A DNA stretch of 64,000 nt, from assembly GCA_018222965.1 (NCBI GenBank), contig JAAEZH010000017.1:38047-102046 (forward strand), given 5' to 3'. Shown here piece after piece: positions 50,760 to 58,519 of the stretch. The position numbers were made by a program, and so were the translations under genes. The notes under the pieces are model-generated. The model saw nothing but the letters and a program-made list of their open reading frames with translations. It was not told the origin of the DNA and did no database searches. This DNA comes from Bacteroidota bacterium. GTDB lineage: Bacteria; Bacteroidota; Bacteroidia; Chitinophagales; Saprospiraceae. Positions within the stretch are counted from its first letter, which is position 1. Each line of letters opens with the position of its first letter.

Positions 50760-52010
50760 ATGAAAAACCTATTGATCCTTGGAGCAGGAACCGCCGGAAC
50801 GATGATGGCAAACCACCTCAGAAATGAGCTTCCTAAAAAGGAATGGACTATCAGCATCGTGGATAAAAGAGATACCCACTATTACCAGCCGGGTTTTCTG
50901 TTTTTGCCCTTCGACATTTACAAGCCCAAACAAATTAAAAAGCCGATTTCTAAATTCATACCTGCTGGTGTGGAATACGTAATGGAAGAAGTAGACCGGG
51001 TTGTGCCAGACGACAATCAGGTATTGCTGATGAACGGCAATAAACTCGACTACGATATTCTGATTGTTGCAACCGGTACAAATATTGCCCCGGCTGAAAT
51101 CGAAGGCATGGAGGGTCCCGGATGGCAAAAAGACATCTTTGACTTCTACACTTATGAGGGCGCCAAAAACCTGCGTGACAAACTGCGTGATTGGGAAGGA
51201 GGCAAATTGGTCGTACACATTGCCGAGATGCCCATTAAGTGCCCGGTAGCACCGCTCGAATTTGCATTCCTCGCAGACTCTTATTTCACCAATAAAGGCA
51301 TGCGGGATAAAGTGGATATCACTTTCGTGACGCCAATGGATGGTGCATTCACCAAGCCAAAAGCCACGGCAGCATTGCAGCACTTGCTGGACGACAAGAA
51401 TATCAATATCGTACCTGATTTCAACATTGAGCGGGTAGATAATGAGAAGAAAATGATCGTGGATTATGGCGATCAGGAAGTGCCCTACGATCTTTTGGTT
51501 ACCGTGCCTACCAATATGGGGGATGCGCTTATTGAAAGATCCGGATTTGGAGATGATCTGAATTTTGTGCCAACAGATAAGGCCACCCTTCAGACCAGCG
51601 TAAAAGACAACATCTTCGCCATTGGTGATGCTACCAATGTACCGGCTTCTAAAGCGGGTAGTGTAGCACACTTTGAGGCAGAGATTCTGACCGAAAACAT
51701 CAAGCGCTACATCAAAGGAGAACCGCTTAAAGATGAATTCGATGGTCACTCCAACTGCTTCATTGAAACCGGGCATGGAAAAGCGATCCTCATCGACTTC
51801 AACTATACCCACGAGCCGGTAGAAGGTACATTTCCATTACCTGGCGTAGGACCATTGAAGCTGTTGAAAGAAACGCGGATGAACCACATGGGTAAAATGG
51901 CATTCCGCTGGATCTATTGGAATATGCTTATCAAAGGCAAACACATTCCATTTGTATCTGCCACTATGAATGAGGCAGGTAAGCAATTAGAACCTGAGGA
52001 AGTAGCTTAA
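50760..52010 (+). CDS. Sulfide:quinone oxidoreductase-like flavoprotein
   Basis: This 416-residue FAD/NAD(P)-type oxidoreductase has a first FAD loop LLILGAGTAGTMMANHL, the SQR-like IKCPVAPLEFAFLADSYF segment with the redox-active Cys, FAIGDATNVPASKAGSVAHF near the end of the FAD domain and a C-terminal membrane-binding helix region (~375-400). SQRs oxidise sulfide to polysulfide and pass electrons to the quinone pool. The next two genes are sulfur-relay proteins, which supports this call. The enzyme subtype is not assigned. Confidence 0.82.
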   Translation: MKNLLILGAGTAGTMMANHLRNELPKKEWTISIVDKRDTHYYQPGFLFLPFDIYKPKQIKKPISKFIPAGVEYVMEEVDRVVPDDNQVLLMNGNKLDYDILIVATGTNIAPAEIEGMEGPGWQKDIFDFYTYEGAKNLRDKLRDWEGGKLVVHIAEMPIKCPVAPLEFAFLADSYFTNKGMRDKVDITFVTPMDGAFTKPKATAALQHLLDDKNINIVPDFNIERVDNEKKMIVDYGDQEVPYDLLVTVPTNMGDALIERSGFGDDLNFVPTDKATLQTSVKDNIFAIGDATNVPASKAGSVAHFEAEILTENIKRYIKGEPLKDEFDGHSNCFIETGHGKAILIDFNYTHEPVEGTFPLPGVGPLKLLKETRMNHMGKMAFRWIYWNMLIKGKHIPFVSATMNEAGKQLEPEEVA

Positions 52011-52041
52011 ATTGAACTTGTTGAACGGATAAAATAAAGTC

Positions 52042-52350
52042 ATGGAAAAAGTAATTAACGGCACTGCGGTGCAAGTAAACGATCAGGGATACCTTACCGA
52101 TTTGAATGAATGGAATAAGGATGTCTCTATAGAGATTGCCAAAGAAGAAGGTATTACAATGACAGATGAGCACTGGGAAGTGATCGCATATCTGCAAGAC
52201 CAATATCGAAATAACGTGCCACTCTCTATCCGTGGTATCAAGAAAAGCGGAGTGATCAATATTAAAGATTTCTATCGGCTTTTCCCTGGCGGACCACTGA
52301 AGAAAGCAAGTAAAATTGCCGGTATTCCAAAGCCAGTTAGCTGTATCTAA
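52042..52350 (+). CDS. TusE/DsrC-family sulfur-relay protein
   Basis: This 102-residue protein has the DsrC/TusE pattern NGTAVQVNDQGYLTDLNEWN, DEHWEVIAYLQDQYRN and the C-terminal arm GPLKKASKIAGIPKPVSCI. The penultimate Cys (CysB of DsrC) is kept. The second Cys of true DsrC, 11 residues before it, is Ser here (KASKIAG), as in TusE, so it cannot make the intramolecular trisulfide used by DsrAB. It carries a persulfide in a relay. It lies 31 bp after SQR. Confidence 0.88.
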   Translation: MEKVINGTAVQVNDQGYLTDLNEWNKDVSIEIAKEEGITMTDEHWEVIAYLQDQYRNNVPLSIRGIKKSGVINIKDFYRLFPGGPLKKASKIAGIPKPVSCI

Positions 52351-52373
52351 TTATTGATTTTAAACCCAATGTC

Positions 52374-52886
52374 ATGAATACGAATCCCGAAGTATTAACC
52401 GCAAAACCCGAAGCTCCTGCTAAAGTTCGGAAGATGTTGCTGATCTTGTCTAAGGCAACTATAGACAATGTATATGCGGCCTTTATTCTGGCCAACGGAG
52501 CTCGTATGGAAGGCATCGAATCTGAAATATTCTTCACCTTCTTCGGCCTGGAAGCGATCCAAAAAGACAAGCTGGATAAGTTGCACGTAGCAACTGTAGG
52601 TAACCCGGCTATGCATATTCCTACCTTGTTGGGCGGATTGCCGGGCATGGAAGCCCTCGCTACCAAAATGATGAAGAAGGAAATGGAGAAACTCGATATT
52701 CCGCCTGTTGGCGAATTCCTGGAAATCCTATCTGATAGTGGCGTGAAACTATGGGCATGTAAATTGGCCATGGATATGTTCCACCTCGAAAGAGAAGACC
52801 TGATCGATGAAATCGACGAGGTAATTACAGTTGGTGATTTTTACGGCCGTGCCGAAGGGGAAGGTACACACCTGATGTTTATTTAA
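52374..52886 (+). CDS. DsrE2-like sulfur-transfer protein
   Basis: This 170-residue protein has the DsrE/DsrF/DsrH fold: KMLLILSKATIDNVYAAFIL at the N-terminus, a middle FFTFFGLEAIQ strand and the active Cys in VKLWACKLAMDMFHLE. The form matches the DsrE2 (peroxiredoxin-like) family, which moves persulfide sulfur. It follows the TusE/DsrC-like gene by 23 bp and is closed by a strong terminator, so the three genes form one sulfur-oxidation operon. Confidence 0.87.
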   Translation: MNTNPEVLTAKPEAPAKVRKMLLILSKATIDNVYAAFILANGARMEGIESEIFFTFFGLEAIQKDKLDKLHVATVGNPAMHIPTLLGGLPGMEALATKMMKKEMEKLDIPPVGEFLEILSDSGVKLWACKLAMDMFHLEREDLIDEIDEVITVGDFYGRAEGEGTHLMFI

Positions 52887-52931
52887 ATACACACAAATAA
52901 AATTGCACTTTCAGGTGTGGAATTAAACTAA

Positions 52932-52965
52932 AAAAGCCCTGTTGGAGAAATCCGACAGGGCTTTT
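52932..52965. terminator. Bidirectional terminator
   Basis: A 15-bp stem (AAAAGCCCTGTTGGA / TCCGACAGGGCTTTT, one G-T pair) with a GAAA loop lies between the convergent DsrE2-like and methyltransferase genes. Confidence 0.9.
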
Positions 52966-52982
52966 CATTTATTCAAATCTGT

Positions 52983-53759
52983 TTAATACAGTTGTATATT
53001 TCGTTTCTGAAATAGCAGGATGCCCCAGGTGATGTGTCCGGCTTCCGCTGCATCGAGAATGTTCTTTATCGTCTCAATCGCTTCCTTCTTATTTTTTACG
53101 CCTTTCGCCGAAAGGCTCTTACTACTGGCTTTCTCAATCTCTTTCAGGACCATTTCATAATGGGTGGTCAATTGATCCGGCATTTTCTTGGTAATGACTT
53201 TTTCCAAATCCGCTTTGCTGGCCAGAATTCGATAAGAGGAAGCGGTTTCCAGCTTGGTGAAGTTATTCCCAAAGATTTTTTCTGACAATTCTTCCGGAGC
53301 CGTTTTTGTTTTGAGCAGAGTGGTAAAGGTAAATCGACCACCGGGTTTCAATACGGAGCCCATGCGGCGAAATAAAGATTCTTTATTGCGCACATATTTG
53401 AAGACATCCAGGGAGAAAGCCATGTCGTAGGATTCGTACTCCAGTGGGAAAAGATTGAATGCTTCCTGGTTATCTTCTTTAGGAGTGTCAGATTCCTCGT
53501 CGTGCTCCCAGATGTTCATACTATTGAGGGTACAACCATATTTTTCTTCCAAATATTCGGCTGTTTGTCCCGAACTACTGCCCAACTCCAGAATCTTATG
53601 ACTCTTTTTAATCTTCGGCAGGATTTTCAACACTCTTTTCAGGGTGTTGGTCGTCGCTTTATCAATCTTTTTGTTCTTGGCATCATAGATACCAACATTC
53701 GGATAGATCTTTTCAACGGAAAGAATAGGGTAGGCTGCTTGCGAGTTTTTTATTTTCAT
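52983..53759 (-). CDS. Class I SAM-dependent methyltransferase
   Basis: This 258-residue protein has motif I ILELGSSSGQTAEYLEE, a FSLDVFKYVRNKESLFRR motif and LKPGGRFTFTTLL. It resembles small-molecule methyltransferases of the sarcosine/dimethylglycine type in layout. An in-frame dispersed palindrome (53099-53115) encodes SLSAKG near the C-terminus. The substrate is unknown. It is monocistronic, convergent to the sulfur operon. Confidence 0.78.
   Translation of the reverse strand: MKIKNSQAAYPILSVEKIYPNVGIYDAKNKKIDKATTNTLKRVLKILPKIKKSHKILELGSSSGQTAEYLEEKYGCTLNSMNIWEHDEESDTPKEDNQEAFNLFPLEYESYDMAFSLDVFKYVRNKESLFRRMGSVLKPGGRFTFTTLLKTKTAPEELSEKIFGNNFTKLETASSYRILASKADLEKVITKKMPDQLTTHYEMVLKEIEKASSKSLSAKGVKNKKEAIETIKNILDAAEAGHITWGILLFQKRNIQLY
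53099..53115. repeat. GCCTTTCGCCGAAAGGC palindrome copy inside a CDS
   Basis: Inside the methyltransferase gene, read CTT TCG GCG AAA GGC on the coding strand (LSAKG). Confidence 0.85.
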
Positions 53760-53857
53760 GTTTTGACGGTGTGCTGAAGTATTGTCAGGCTTCTAATACG
53801 GTTAAACGTTGGCTGCACAGATAATATAGGTATCTCTGCCGGAATTGCAATTTAACA

Positions 53858-53883
53858 AAAATAGTTTCGGCGGAAACTATTTT
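53858..53883 (-). terminator. Rho-independent terminator
   Basis: The perfect 11-bp stem AAAATAGTTTC / GAAACTATTTT with a 4-nt loop is followed by T residues on the minus strand, 97 bp after the stop of the gene at 53980. Confidence 0.7.
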
Positions 53884-53979
53884 GGCGGTTCATGTGGGTT
53901 TATGGAACGCTTGGATAGGTCTTTTGCCTTGTCATATCTTAAATAAAACGAAAAAAAATCCACTGTGTTCAAAAAGCGG

Positions 53980-54594
53980 TTATTTCTTTCGCCCGATGAA
54001 GCGCACGACAGAACCTTCCCCCTGATGATACAAGCCTTCCTGAAATGTAACAATTCTTTGCTCCAGCAGCAGAATCTCAAAATGATCAAACCACTTCTCG
54101 ATTTCCCCGGTAGAAAACAGCATAGCTTCATTACGCGGACCACCCGATTTGGGATTAACCGAATTATACTTGATTTGCTCTTTGCTGTAGGCTTCTAAAA
54201 TAATGATTCCTCCCTTTTTTAGATAATCAGCCAGCTTTCGATGGTAAACTTCCCGCTTTTCTGCCGGAAAATGAGCGAAAATCAGCCCAATGGTATCAAA
54301 GGATTCCGGAGCGAAGTCATGATGGCTAAATTCGCCAACGGCATAGTGTATGTCAACGCCCTTTTCGTCGGCTAGTTTTAATGCCTTTTTTTGCCCGGCT
54401 TCACTAAGGTCAAAGGCATAAACATCTAATCCCTGTTGAGCAGCAAATACGGCATTGCGCCCTTCTCCTTCAGCCGGCAACAAAATTTTGCCACTTAATT
54501 TGAGCTTTTCAAGAGAGGCCTTGAAAAAGGTGTTGGGTTCCGTACCGTAGGCGTATTCGTCAGCACCGTATCGCTCGTCCCAAAAGTCTTTCAT
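53980..54594 (-). CDS. SAM-dependent methyltransferase (TehB-like)
   Basis: This 204-residue protein starts at ATG 54594 (MKDFWDERYGADEYAYGTEP), the usual start of this family; an upstream in-frame Met is rejected. The SAM motif is KILLPAEGEGRNAVFAAQQG, followed by VYAFDLSEAG and FDTIGLIFAHFP. Members methylate thiol or tellurite-type substrates or short metabolites, and the real substrate is not known. It is followed by a terminator hairpin. Confidence 0.82.
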   Translation of the reverse strand: MKDFWDERYGADEYAYGTEPNTFFKASLEKLKLSGKILLPAEGEGRNAVFAAQQGLDVYAFDLSEAGQKKALKLADEKGVDIHYAVGEFSHHDFAPESFDTIGLIFAHFPAEKREVYHRKLADYLKKGGIIILEAYSKEQIKYNSVNPKSGGPRNEAMLFSTGEIEKWFDHFEILLLEQRIVTFQEGLYHQGEGSVVRFIGRKK

Positions 54595-54647
54595 ACAGAT
54601 GATTTTGCCGAAAGCTAGCAAATTTCGCGGAAGCGGAAATCTTTTTC

Positions 54648-54890
54648 TTAGCGCGGACCCGGGAAGCTGTCCACCCATTCGATGGTAAAATCCGGAAAAC
54701 TGTCAACAATTTCAATCTTATAATCCGGAAAACTGGTTACGATTTCCCACTTGCCCGGGCTGTCGGGGAAGCTCGTAACTTTTTGAACCCGCAGATCGGC
54801 ATTGTAGCTAACTACCTCTACTTTGTAATCTCCAAAACTGCTGACCAATTCGATCTTGCCGTAAATTTTTGAAACATCTGGTTTAGACAT
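54648..54890 (-). CDS. DUF6150 small repeat protein
   Basis: This 80-residue protein consists of repeated beta units (VSSFGDYKVEVVSY, VTSFPDSPGKWEIVT, SFPDYKIEIVD, SFPDFTIEWVDSFP) with the (S)FPDxxIEWVxS pattern, after a short IYGKIE lead. This matches the DUF6150 family of short exported or cytosolic beta proteins of unknown function. It is 53 bp from the downstream gene. Confidence 0.75.
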   Translation of the reverse strand: MSKPDVSKIYGKIELVSSFGDYKVEVVSYNADLRVQKVTSFPDSPGKWEIVTSFPDYKIEIVDSFPDFTIEWVDSFPGPR

Positions 54891-54943
54891 CGCTGATTTT
54901 TTTAATTATAAAATAGAGCCGCTTAAAACGGATTTTCCATAAA

Positions 54944-55501
54944 TCATTCTTTGGGCGGCCGTTTTCGGTTGATGATGGCCTTCGTGCCCCGCACAACTAA
55001 TACCAGCAGCAAGCCGGGAATTCCTATCCACTTCACTTCGCTCCACAATACCTGTAATCCCCACTTGCTGAAAAAACGATCTATGCCGAGGGGAGAAACT
55101 TTGATAGGCCGCCAGGGCAAAAAATACCGGCTGTTGTCCCAGGGAGAAAAGAAAGCCACTCCCTTACCTCCTGTAGTCATTGCATCCAAAACAGGATGTG
55201 AAGCTGTACACAAAAAAAAGTATATAAAAAGCCAGAGACTGGTACGTGTCCAAAGTGTTTTTCGATAAAATAAGCCGGTGAAAAAAAGTCCGTTTAAAGC
55301 CGCAAAAAGAAAGGAGTGAGTGAAACCGCGATGCCCCCAGAAACTGCCGTATTCGACGCCAAAACGAAATCCAATAACATCTGCATCGGGCAGGATGGCA
55401 CACAAGATGCCCAGGCCCAGCATTTTCCAGGTGCTTAAGCGCTCCGGGTAGGTTTTGCCAATAGCATAAGCCGCAGCAGCATGCCCAAAAACAGAAGCCA
55501 T
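54944..55501 (-). CDS. Membrane metal-dependent hydrolase (YdjM/DUF457 type)
   Basis: This 185-residue protein has four to five membrane helices and the DUF457 motifs: GHAAAAYAIGK at the start, LPDADVIGF (Asp ligands), HRGFTHSFLFAAL (His ligands) and HPVLDAMTTGG. Such proteins are LexA-regulated or stress-linked metal-dependent membrane hydrolases. It ends 6 bp before the PRMT-like gene starts on the same strand, so both are likely co-transcribed. Confidence 0.87.
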   Translation of the reverse strand: MASVFGHAAAAYAIGKTYPERLSTWKMLGLGILCAILPDADVIGFRFGVEYGSFWGHRGFTHSFLFAALNGLFFTGLFYRKTLWTRTSLWLFIYFFLCTASHPVLDAMTTGGKGVAFFSPWDNSRYFLPWRPIKVSPLGIDRFFSKWGLQVLWSEVKWIGIPGLLLVLVVRGTKAIINRKRPPKE

Positions 55502-55507
55502 GTCCTT

Positions 55508-56395
55508 TTATTTTATCCGGAACCGGGCCTGATTCAGCGAAGTTCCGTAGGTGAAGGTACTTTGCAAACTAAGGATTTCTCCGGCAATAACCGGTTGTTC
55601 TGATTCTAATTTCCGAACAGTGGGAGGCATCAGACTATCCGTACCGGTGAAGTTTATCCCTGCACACAAACTAATCCAGGAAGTGAGGAATACACTATTT
55701 GCCTGTCCGCTGAGAGCCGGGCTGAAACGGGTTTGGATATCCACTTTGGTGGAATCGGTTTTGTAAAGGTCTATGGTGTTTATGAGCGCCGGCGGACTCA
55801 AAAACTCGGGCAAATGCCTGCTGAAAAAGATGGGATAATGCAGATGTTCGTTTTCAAAAGACGCCCGACTTAGCTGTGCCCAGTTGAGGATCTTTTCCGG
55901 GATCAGCTTGCCGTCGGGTTTGAGAAACTGACGCAAATGCTGAAAAATCTGTACCTGGTATTCATTGGCGCAGAATATGCTCATGAGCTCTCCAATGATA
56001 AAGTCTACGGGTTCGGGGAGGATGGTTTGCATCGCATCTCCTTCAATGAAAACGACTTTGTGATCCCAGCCTTTCTCCTTTAATTCCCTGTGGATCTGAT
56101 CGCTCAATGCCGGATTGCTTTCAATGAGATAGGCTTTCTTTACAAAAGGGAGATAGTATCGACTCAGGGCAAGGGTGCCAACTCCGGCCTCGCAGACAAC
56201 TTTGTCGCGAAGCATATCATATTGGGCAAAACTTCGCCGAAAGGCATCTATGCGTCGCAGGTCGCTTTGCATAACCTCGTAGTAGACTTCCGGGAATCCA
56301 TAATGACTTTCGTCGAATGTCTGAGCGTCCAGCAAGGCGTATTTGAGCGGGCCGTAATTTGCAATGATTTGCCGAAAAAGAGATTCTTTATCCAT
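55508..56395 (-). CDS. PRMT-type class I methyltransferase
   Basis: This 295-residue protein has motif I KVVCEAGVGTLALSRYYLP and a double-E segment with Glu136 and Glu145 (IIGELMSIFCANE), exactly 9 residues apart as in protein arginine methyltransferases. A C-terminal beta region follows. Prokaryotic PRMT-like enzymes are uncommon, and the residue pattern is the main evidence. Its substrate could be a protein arginine or a small guanidine. It is the first of a two-gene unit with the YdjM-like gene. Confidence 0.68.
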   Translation of the reverse strand: MDKESLFRQIIANYGPLKYALLDAQTFDESHYGFPEVYYEVMQSDLRRIDAFRRSFAQYDMLRDKVVCEAGVGTLALSRYYLPFVKKAYLIESNPALSDQIHRELKEKGWDHKVVFIEGDAMQTILPEPVDFIIGELMSIFCANEYQVQIFQHLRQFLKPDGKLIPEKILNWAQLSRASFENEHLHYPIFFSRHLPEFLSPPALINTIDLYKTDSTKVDIQTRFSPALSGQANSVFLTSWISLCAGINFTGTDSLMPPTVRKLESEQPVIAGEILSLQSTFTYGTSLNQARFRIK

Positions 56396-56432
56396 GTGTA
56401 GAAAGGTAAATGTGTCCTTTTTACAAGCAAGC

Positions 56433-56744
56433 CTAAACGATGTCCGAGTGCATTAACTGGCGGAAAAATCGCTCTACATTTTGCTTGTTTCTTCCCCAGG
56501 AAGTCATCTGGGTGGGAACCAGGCATTTGCTGGTGGCGGTCACCTCTCCGCCCTGGTAGATTTGCACTTCAATCTTTTCAGACCAGGACCAAAGATTAAT
56601 CGCACTTCGTGCTTTGATCAATCCGGTGTCGTAGTCGGTTTCTTTAATTTTAAATCCACATTCTTTCAATGCGGCAAGACAATCTTCAAAAAGATCTCCT
56701 ACGGTAGGATCGAAGGCTTTTGTGTCTGAGTATTGGGCAGTCAT
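56433..56744 (-). CDS. Conserved hypothetical protein
   Basis: This 103-residue soluble protein has a mixed alpha/beta pattern (FEDCLAALKECGFKIKETDY, INLWSWSEKIEVQIYQGGE) and no signal. It may be a single small alpha/beta domain like the DUF1499/'bacterial-lipid-binding' types, but no family is certain. It lies 12 bp downstream of the NTF2-like gene. Confidence 0.6.
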   Translation of the reverse strand: MTAQYSDTKAFDPTVGDLFEDCLAALKECGFKIKETDYDTGLIKARSAINLWSWSEKIEVQIYQGGEVTATSKCLVPTQMTSWGRNKQNVERFFRQLMHSDIV

Positions 56745-56756
56745 GTTGCAATAGAG

Positions 56757-57194
56757 TTATTCCAGTCCGACTTTTTCGAGAAATAGATGGAGTGCTTTTT
56801 TCTCCTCCGGACTTACAAGGTGCTCAATTTCGGAAATTTTTCCCTGATTATTAACTCGGATCAGTTGCTTGCATCGGTGCACATGCGAAATGCCTTTGTG
56901 CCCGAGATGATCTGTAAAGTGGATATAGAAGGTATTGGGTGTGATTTCTTCAATCCGGCATTTTCCCCATTCCAGGTAGTCAAACTTTTTGCGTCCTGCG
57001 ATCATGTTCTTCTCGTAGGAATCGATGATCGTCTCATTGCCCGTTAGAATTTCGTTGTTTAGGCTGTACCGGCAATTAGCATCCAGGAGACTTTTGGCAG
57101 ACTTGAAATCGTCATTATCCAGGGCAGTGCCAAAGCTTTTTGCTACAAATTTTGGCTCGGTCATACAGGCCATTTTGGGGGTGATATTTTCCAA
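56757..57194 (-). CDS. SnoaL/NTF2-like protein
   Basis: This 145-residue protein has the NTF2 fold pattern: VAKSFGTALDNDDFKSAKSL, LLDANCRYSLNNEILTGNET, TFYIHFTDHLGHKGISHVHR and CKQLIRVNNQGKISEIEHLV. It is a small alpha+beta barrel, perhaps binding or isomerising a small ligand. A start at the third Met (57164, MTEPKFVAKSF) is possible and would be closer to the family length. It is co-directional with the gene 12 bp downstream. Confidence 0.72.
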   Translation of the reverse strand: MENITPKMACMTEPKFVAKSFGTALDNDDFKSAKSLLDANCRYSLNNEILTGNETIIDSYEKNMIAGRKKFDYLEWGKCRIEEITPNTFYIHFTDHLGHKGISHVHRCKQLIRVNNQGKISEIEHLVSPEEKKALHLFLEKVGLE

Positions 57195-57224
57195 TTGGAA
57201 GCGATTAAAGATACAAAGCGATCC

Positions 57225-57527
57225 TTAAAGCTGGTTTCGTTTTGCCTGAAGGTATTCCTTTTCAGCCTGATTGCTTGTTTTTTGAATAGCCGTTTGCAAA
57301 GCTTCAAGGGCTTTTTCTTTTTCTCCCTTCCGGGAATGATACTCCGAGAGACAGCCAAAATACAGGTAGGCTCTTTGCGCCAGTTCTCCGGGCTCTATAT
57401 TAAAAAGAATATTTCCGGCTTCCTCCGGTTGATCGAGCTGTAAATGAACAAGTGCCCTATTTAGCAAGGTAGTGGTGGTGGGATGCAGGGTCTGCAGTTT
57501 TTCCAGCCAGGAAAGGATATTTATCAA
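57225..57527 (-). pseudogene. Remnant of an ECF-type sigma factor C-terminal domain
   Basis: This 100-residue reading frame (TTG start) matches the TPR-like C-terminal domain of ECF42-type sigma factors: LLNRALVHLQLDQPEEAGN, YLYFGCLSEYHSRKGEKEKA and the end SNQAEKEYLQAKRNQL. Sigma regions 2 and 4 are missing and an in-frame stop lies just upstream, so it is a 5'-truncated fragment. The nearby sequence has CCACCATTTCAC repeat pieces, which may mark where it was broken. Confidence 0.55.
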
Positions 57528-57606
57528 TTGAGCCGCTCAACGCTCCCCGTTTAATACGAACAAACCATCTCACTTTCCACCATTTCACTAATCCGGAAGA
57601 TTTCGC

Positions 57607-58137
57607 TCAATTCCCAACCACAGAAACAAAAGCGGTCCAGGGGCCCATTTCATCTTTGTAGTTTTTGGCCAGGACCCGGCTGATTTGAGCAATGTGGTTG
57701 AGATCGTGGACTACCCAGGTGGAGAGCAGTTGTTTCAGGCTTACTTCCCCAAAGGTGGGATGGATGCCTGTTTTGGAGTAATCGCTTTTCTGGATATTCA
57801 GCAAGCGCAATGTTTCCAGGTTTTCTTTCCGCCTTTCGGCGAAAGCCATCAGAAGTTCATCCAGAGTCTTGCCTTTGCTTTTTTCAAATTGGGCAAAACG
57901 ATCGTAGGCTTCAAATTTTTTATTGGGCTGATCACTTAAGATGATTTTTGCCCGGGGAATCCAATCGGTCTCTTCCCCGTGGATGAGATGCCCTACTACA
58001 TCAAACGGACTCCAGGTGTCGGGCCCTTCATTGTTGTGAATCCAGGCTTCAGGAAGGCCTTTTAGCATGTTGCTCAAGGTGGCAGGGGTGCGGCTCAAAA
58101 GGTTTATCGCGTCGGCGAGATTATAAGTTATGGGCAT
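57607..58137 (-). CDS. DinB-family protein
   Basis: This 176-residue protein has the DinB four-helix pattern with metal-binding His residues: GHLIHGEETDWIPRAKIIL and STWVVHDLNHIAQISRVLA. The start at 58137 (MPITYNLADAINLLS) is used because the upstream in-frame extension runs into the MITE-like element. DinB-like proteins are stress-related thiol/metal hydrolases or transferases. An in-frame palindrome copy (57831) encodes AFAERR in its middle. Confidence 0.85.
   Translation of the reverse strand: MPITYNLADAINLLSRTPATLSNMLKGLPEAWIHNNEGPDTWSPFDVVGHLIHGEETDWIPRAKIILSDQPNKKFEAYDRFAQFEKSKGKTLDELLMAFAERRKENLETLRLLNIQKSDYSKTGIHPTFGEVSLKQLLSTWVVHDLNHIAQISRVLAKNYKDEMGPWTAFVSVVGN
57831..57847. repeat. 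GCCTTTCGGCGAAAGCC palindrome copy inside a CDS
   Basis: In the DinB gene, the coding strand reads GCT TTC GCC GAA AGG (AFAER), in a loop between helices. Confidence 0.85.
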
Positions 58138-58169
58138 AATTTTAGGAGTAATTTTTATGTTGAATAAAC

Positions 58170-58382
58170 TTAGAGACAAAACCAGGTGCCGCACCTACGG
58201 CGCTTAAAGTGAATCCGATATTTTTTGTTACAAAGGTTTGCCTCCTCTGGAGGCTTGCCAGCAAAGTTTTAAAGGCTCCAGAGGAGCCCAAACCTTTGTA
58301 GCATTTTTTGTGATTTTGATTTTAAGCTCCAGCGGAGCGACACCAATTCGTAGTTCCTGTTTTGCTCCTAAAATTAGGTGCT
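58170..58382. mobile_element. MITE-like dispersed element, copy 2
   Basis: This second copy of the element at 6618 has the same imperfect ends (TTAGAGACAAAACCAGG and the inverse of CCTGTTTTGCTCCTAA) and the same long stem (58230-58253 with 58274-58300). In the stem the central G-C pair of copy 1 is T-A here (CTCCTCTGGAG / CTCCAGAGGAG), so pairing is kept by a double change. It lies upstream of the DinB gene in the 382-bp intergenic region 58138-58519, whose remainder shows only a CCACCATTTCAC piece near 58502. Confidence 0.6.
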
Positions 58383-58519
58383 AGAACAGGTTTTTATTAA
58401 ACGAAACATCCCGTTCAGCGTTTATCGTGGATCGGAAATACCGTAATTTCTGGGCTAGAATTAAATCACTCAACGATACACGCTCAACGTCTAACCAAAC
58501 CCACCATTTCACCGGCACA

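Noticed and set aside
50769..51812. A 347-residue open frame on the minus strand opposite the SQR gene
   Set aside because: The plus-strand frame has clear FAD-binding and SQR motifs; the antisense frame has no signal of a family and is a by-product of codon usage.
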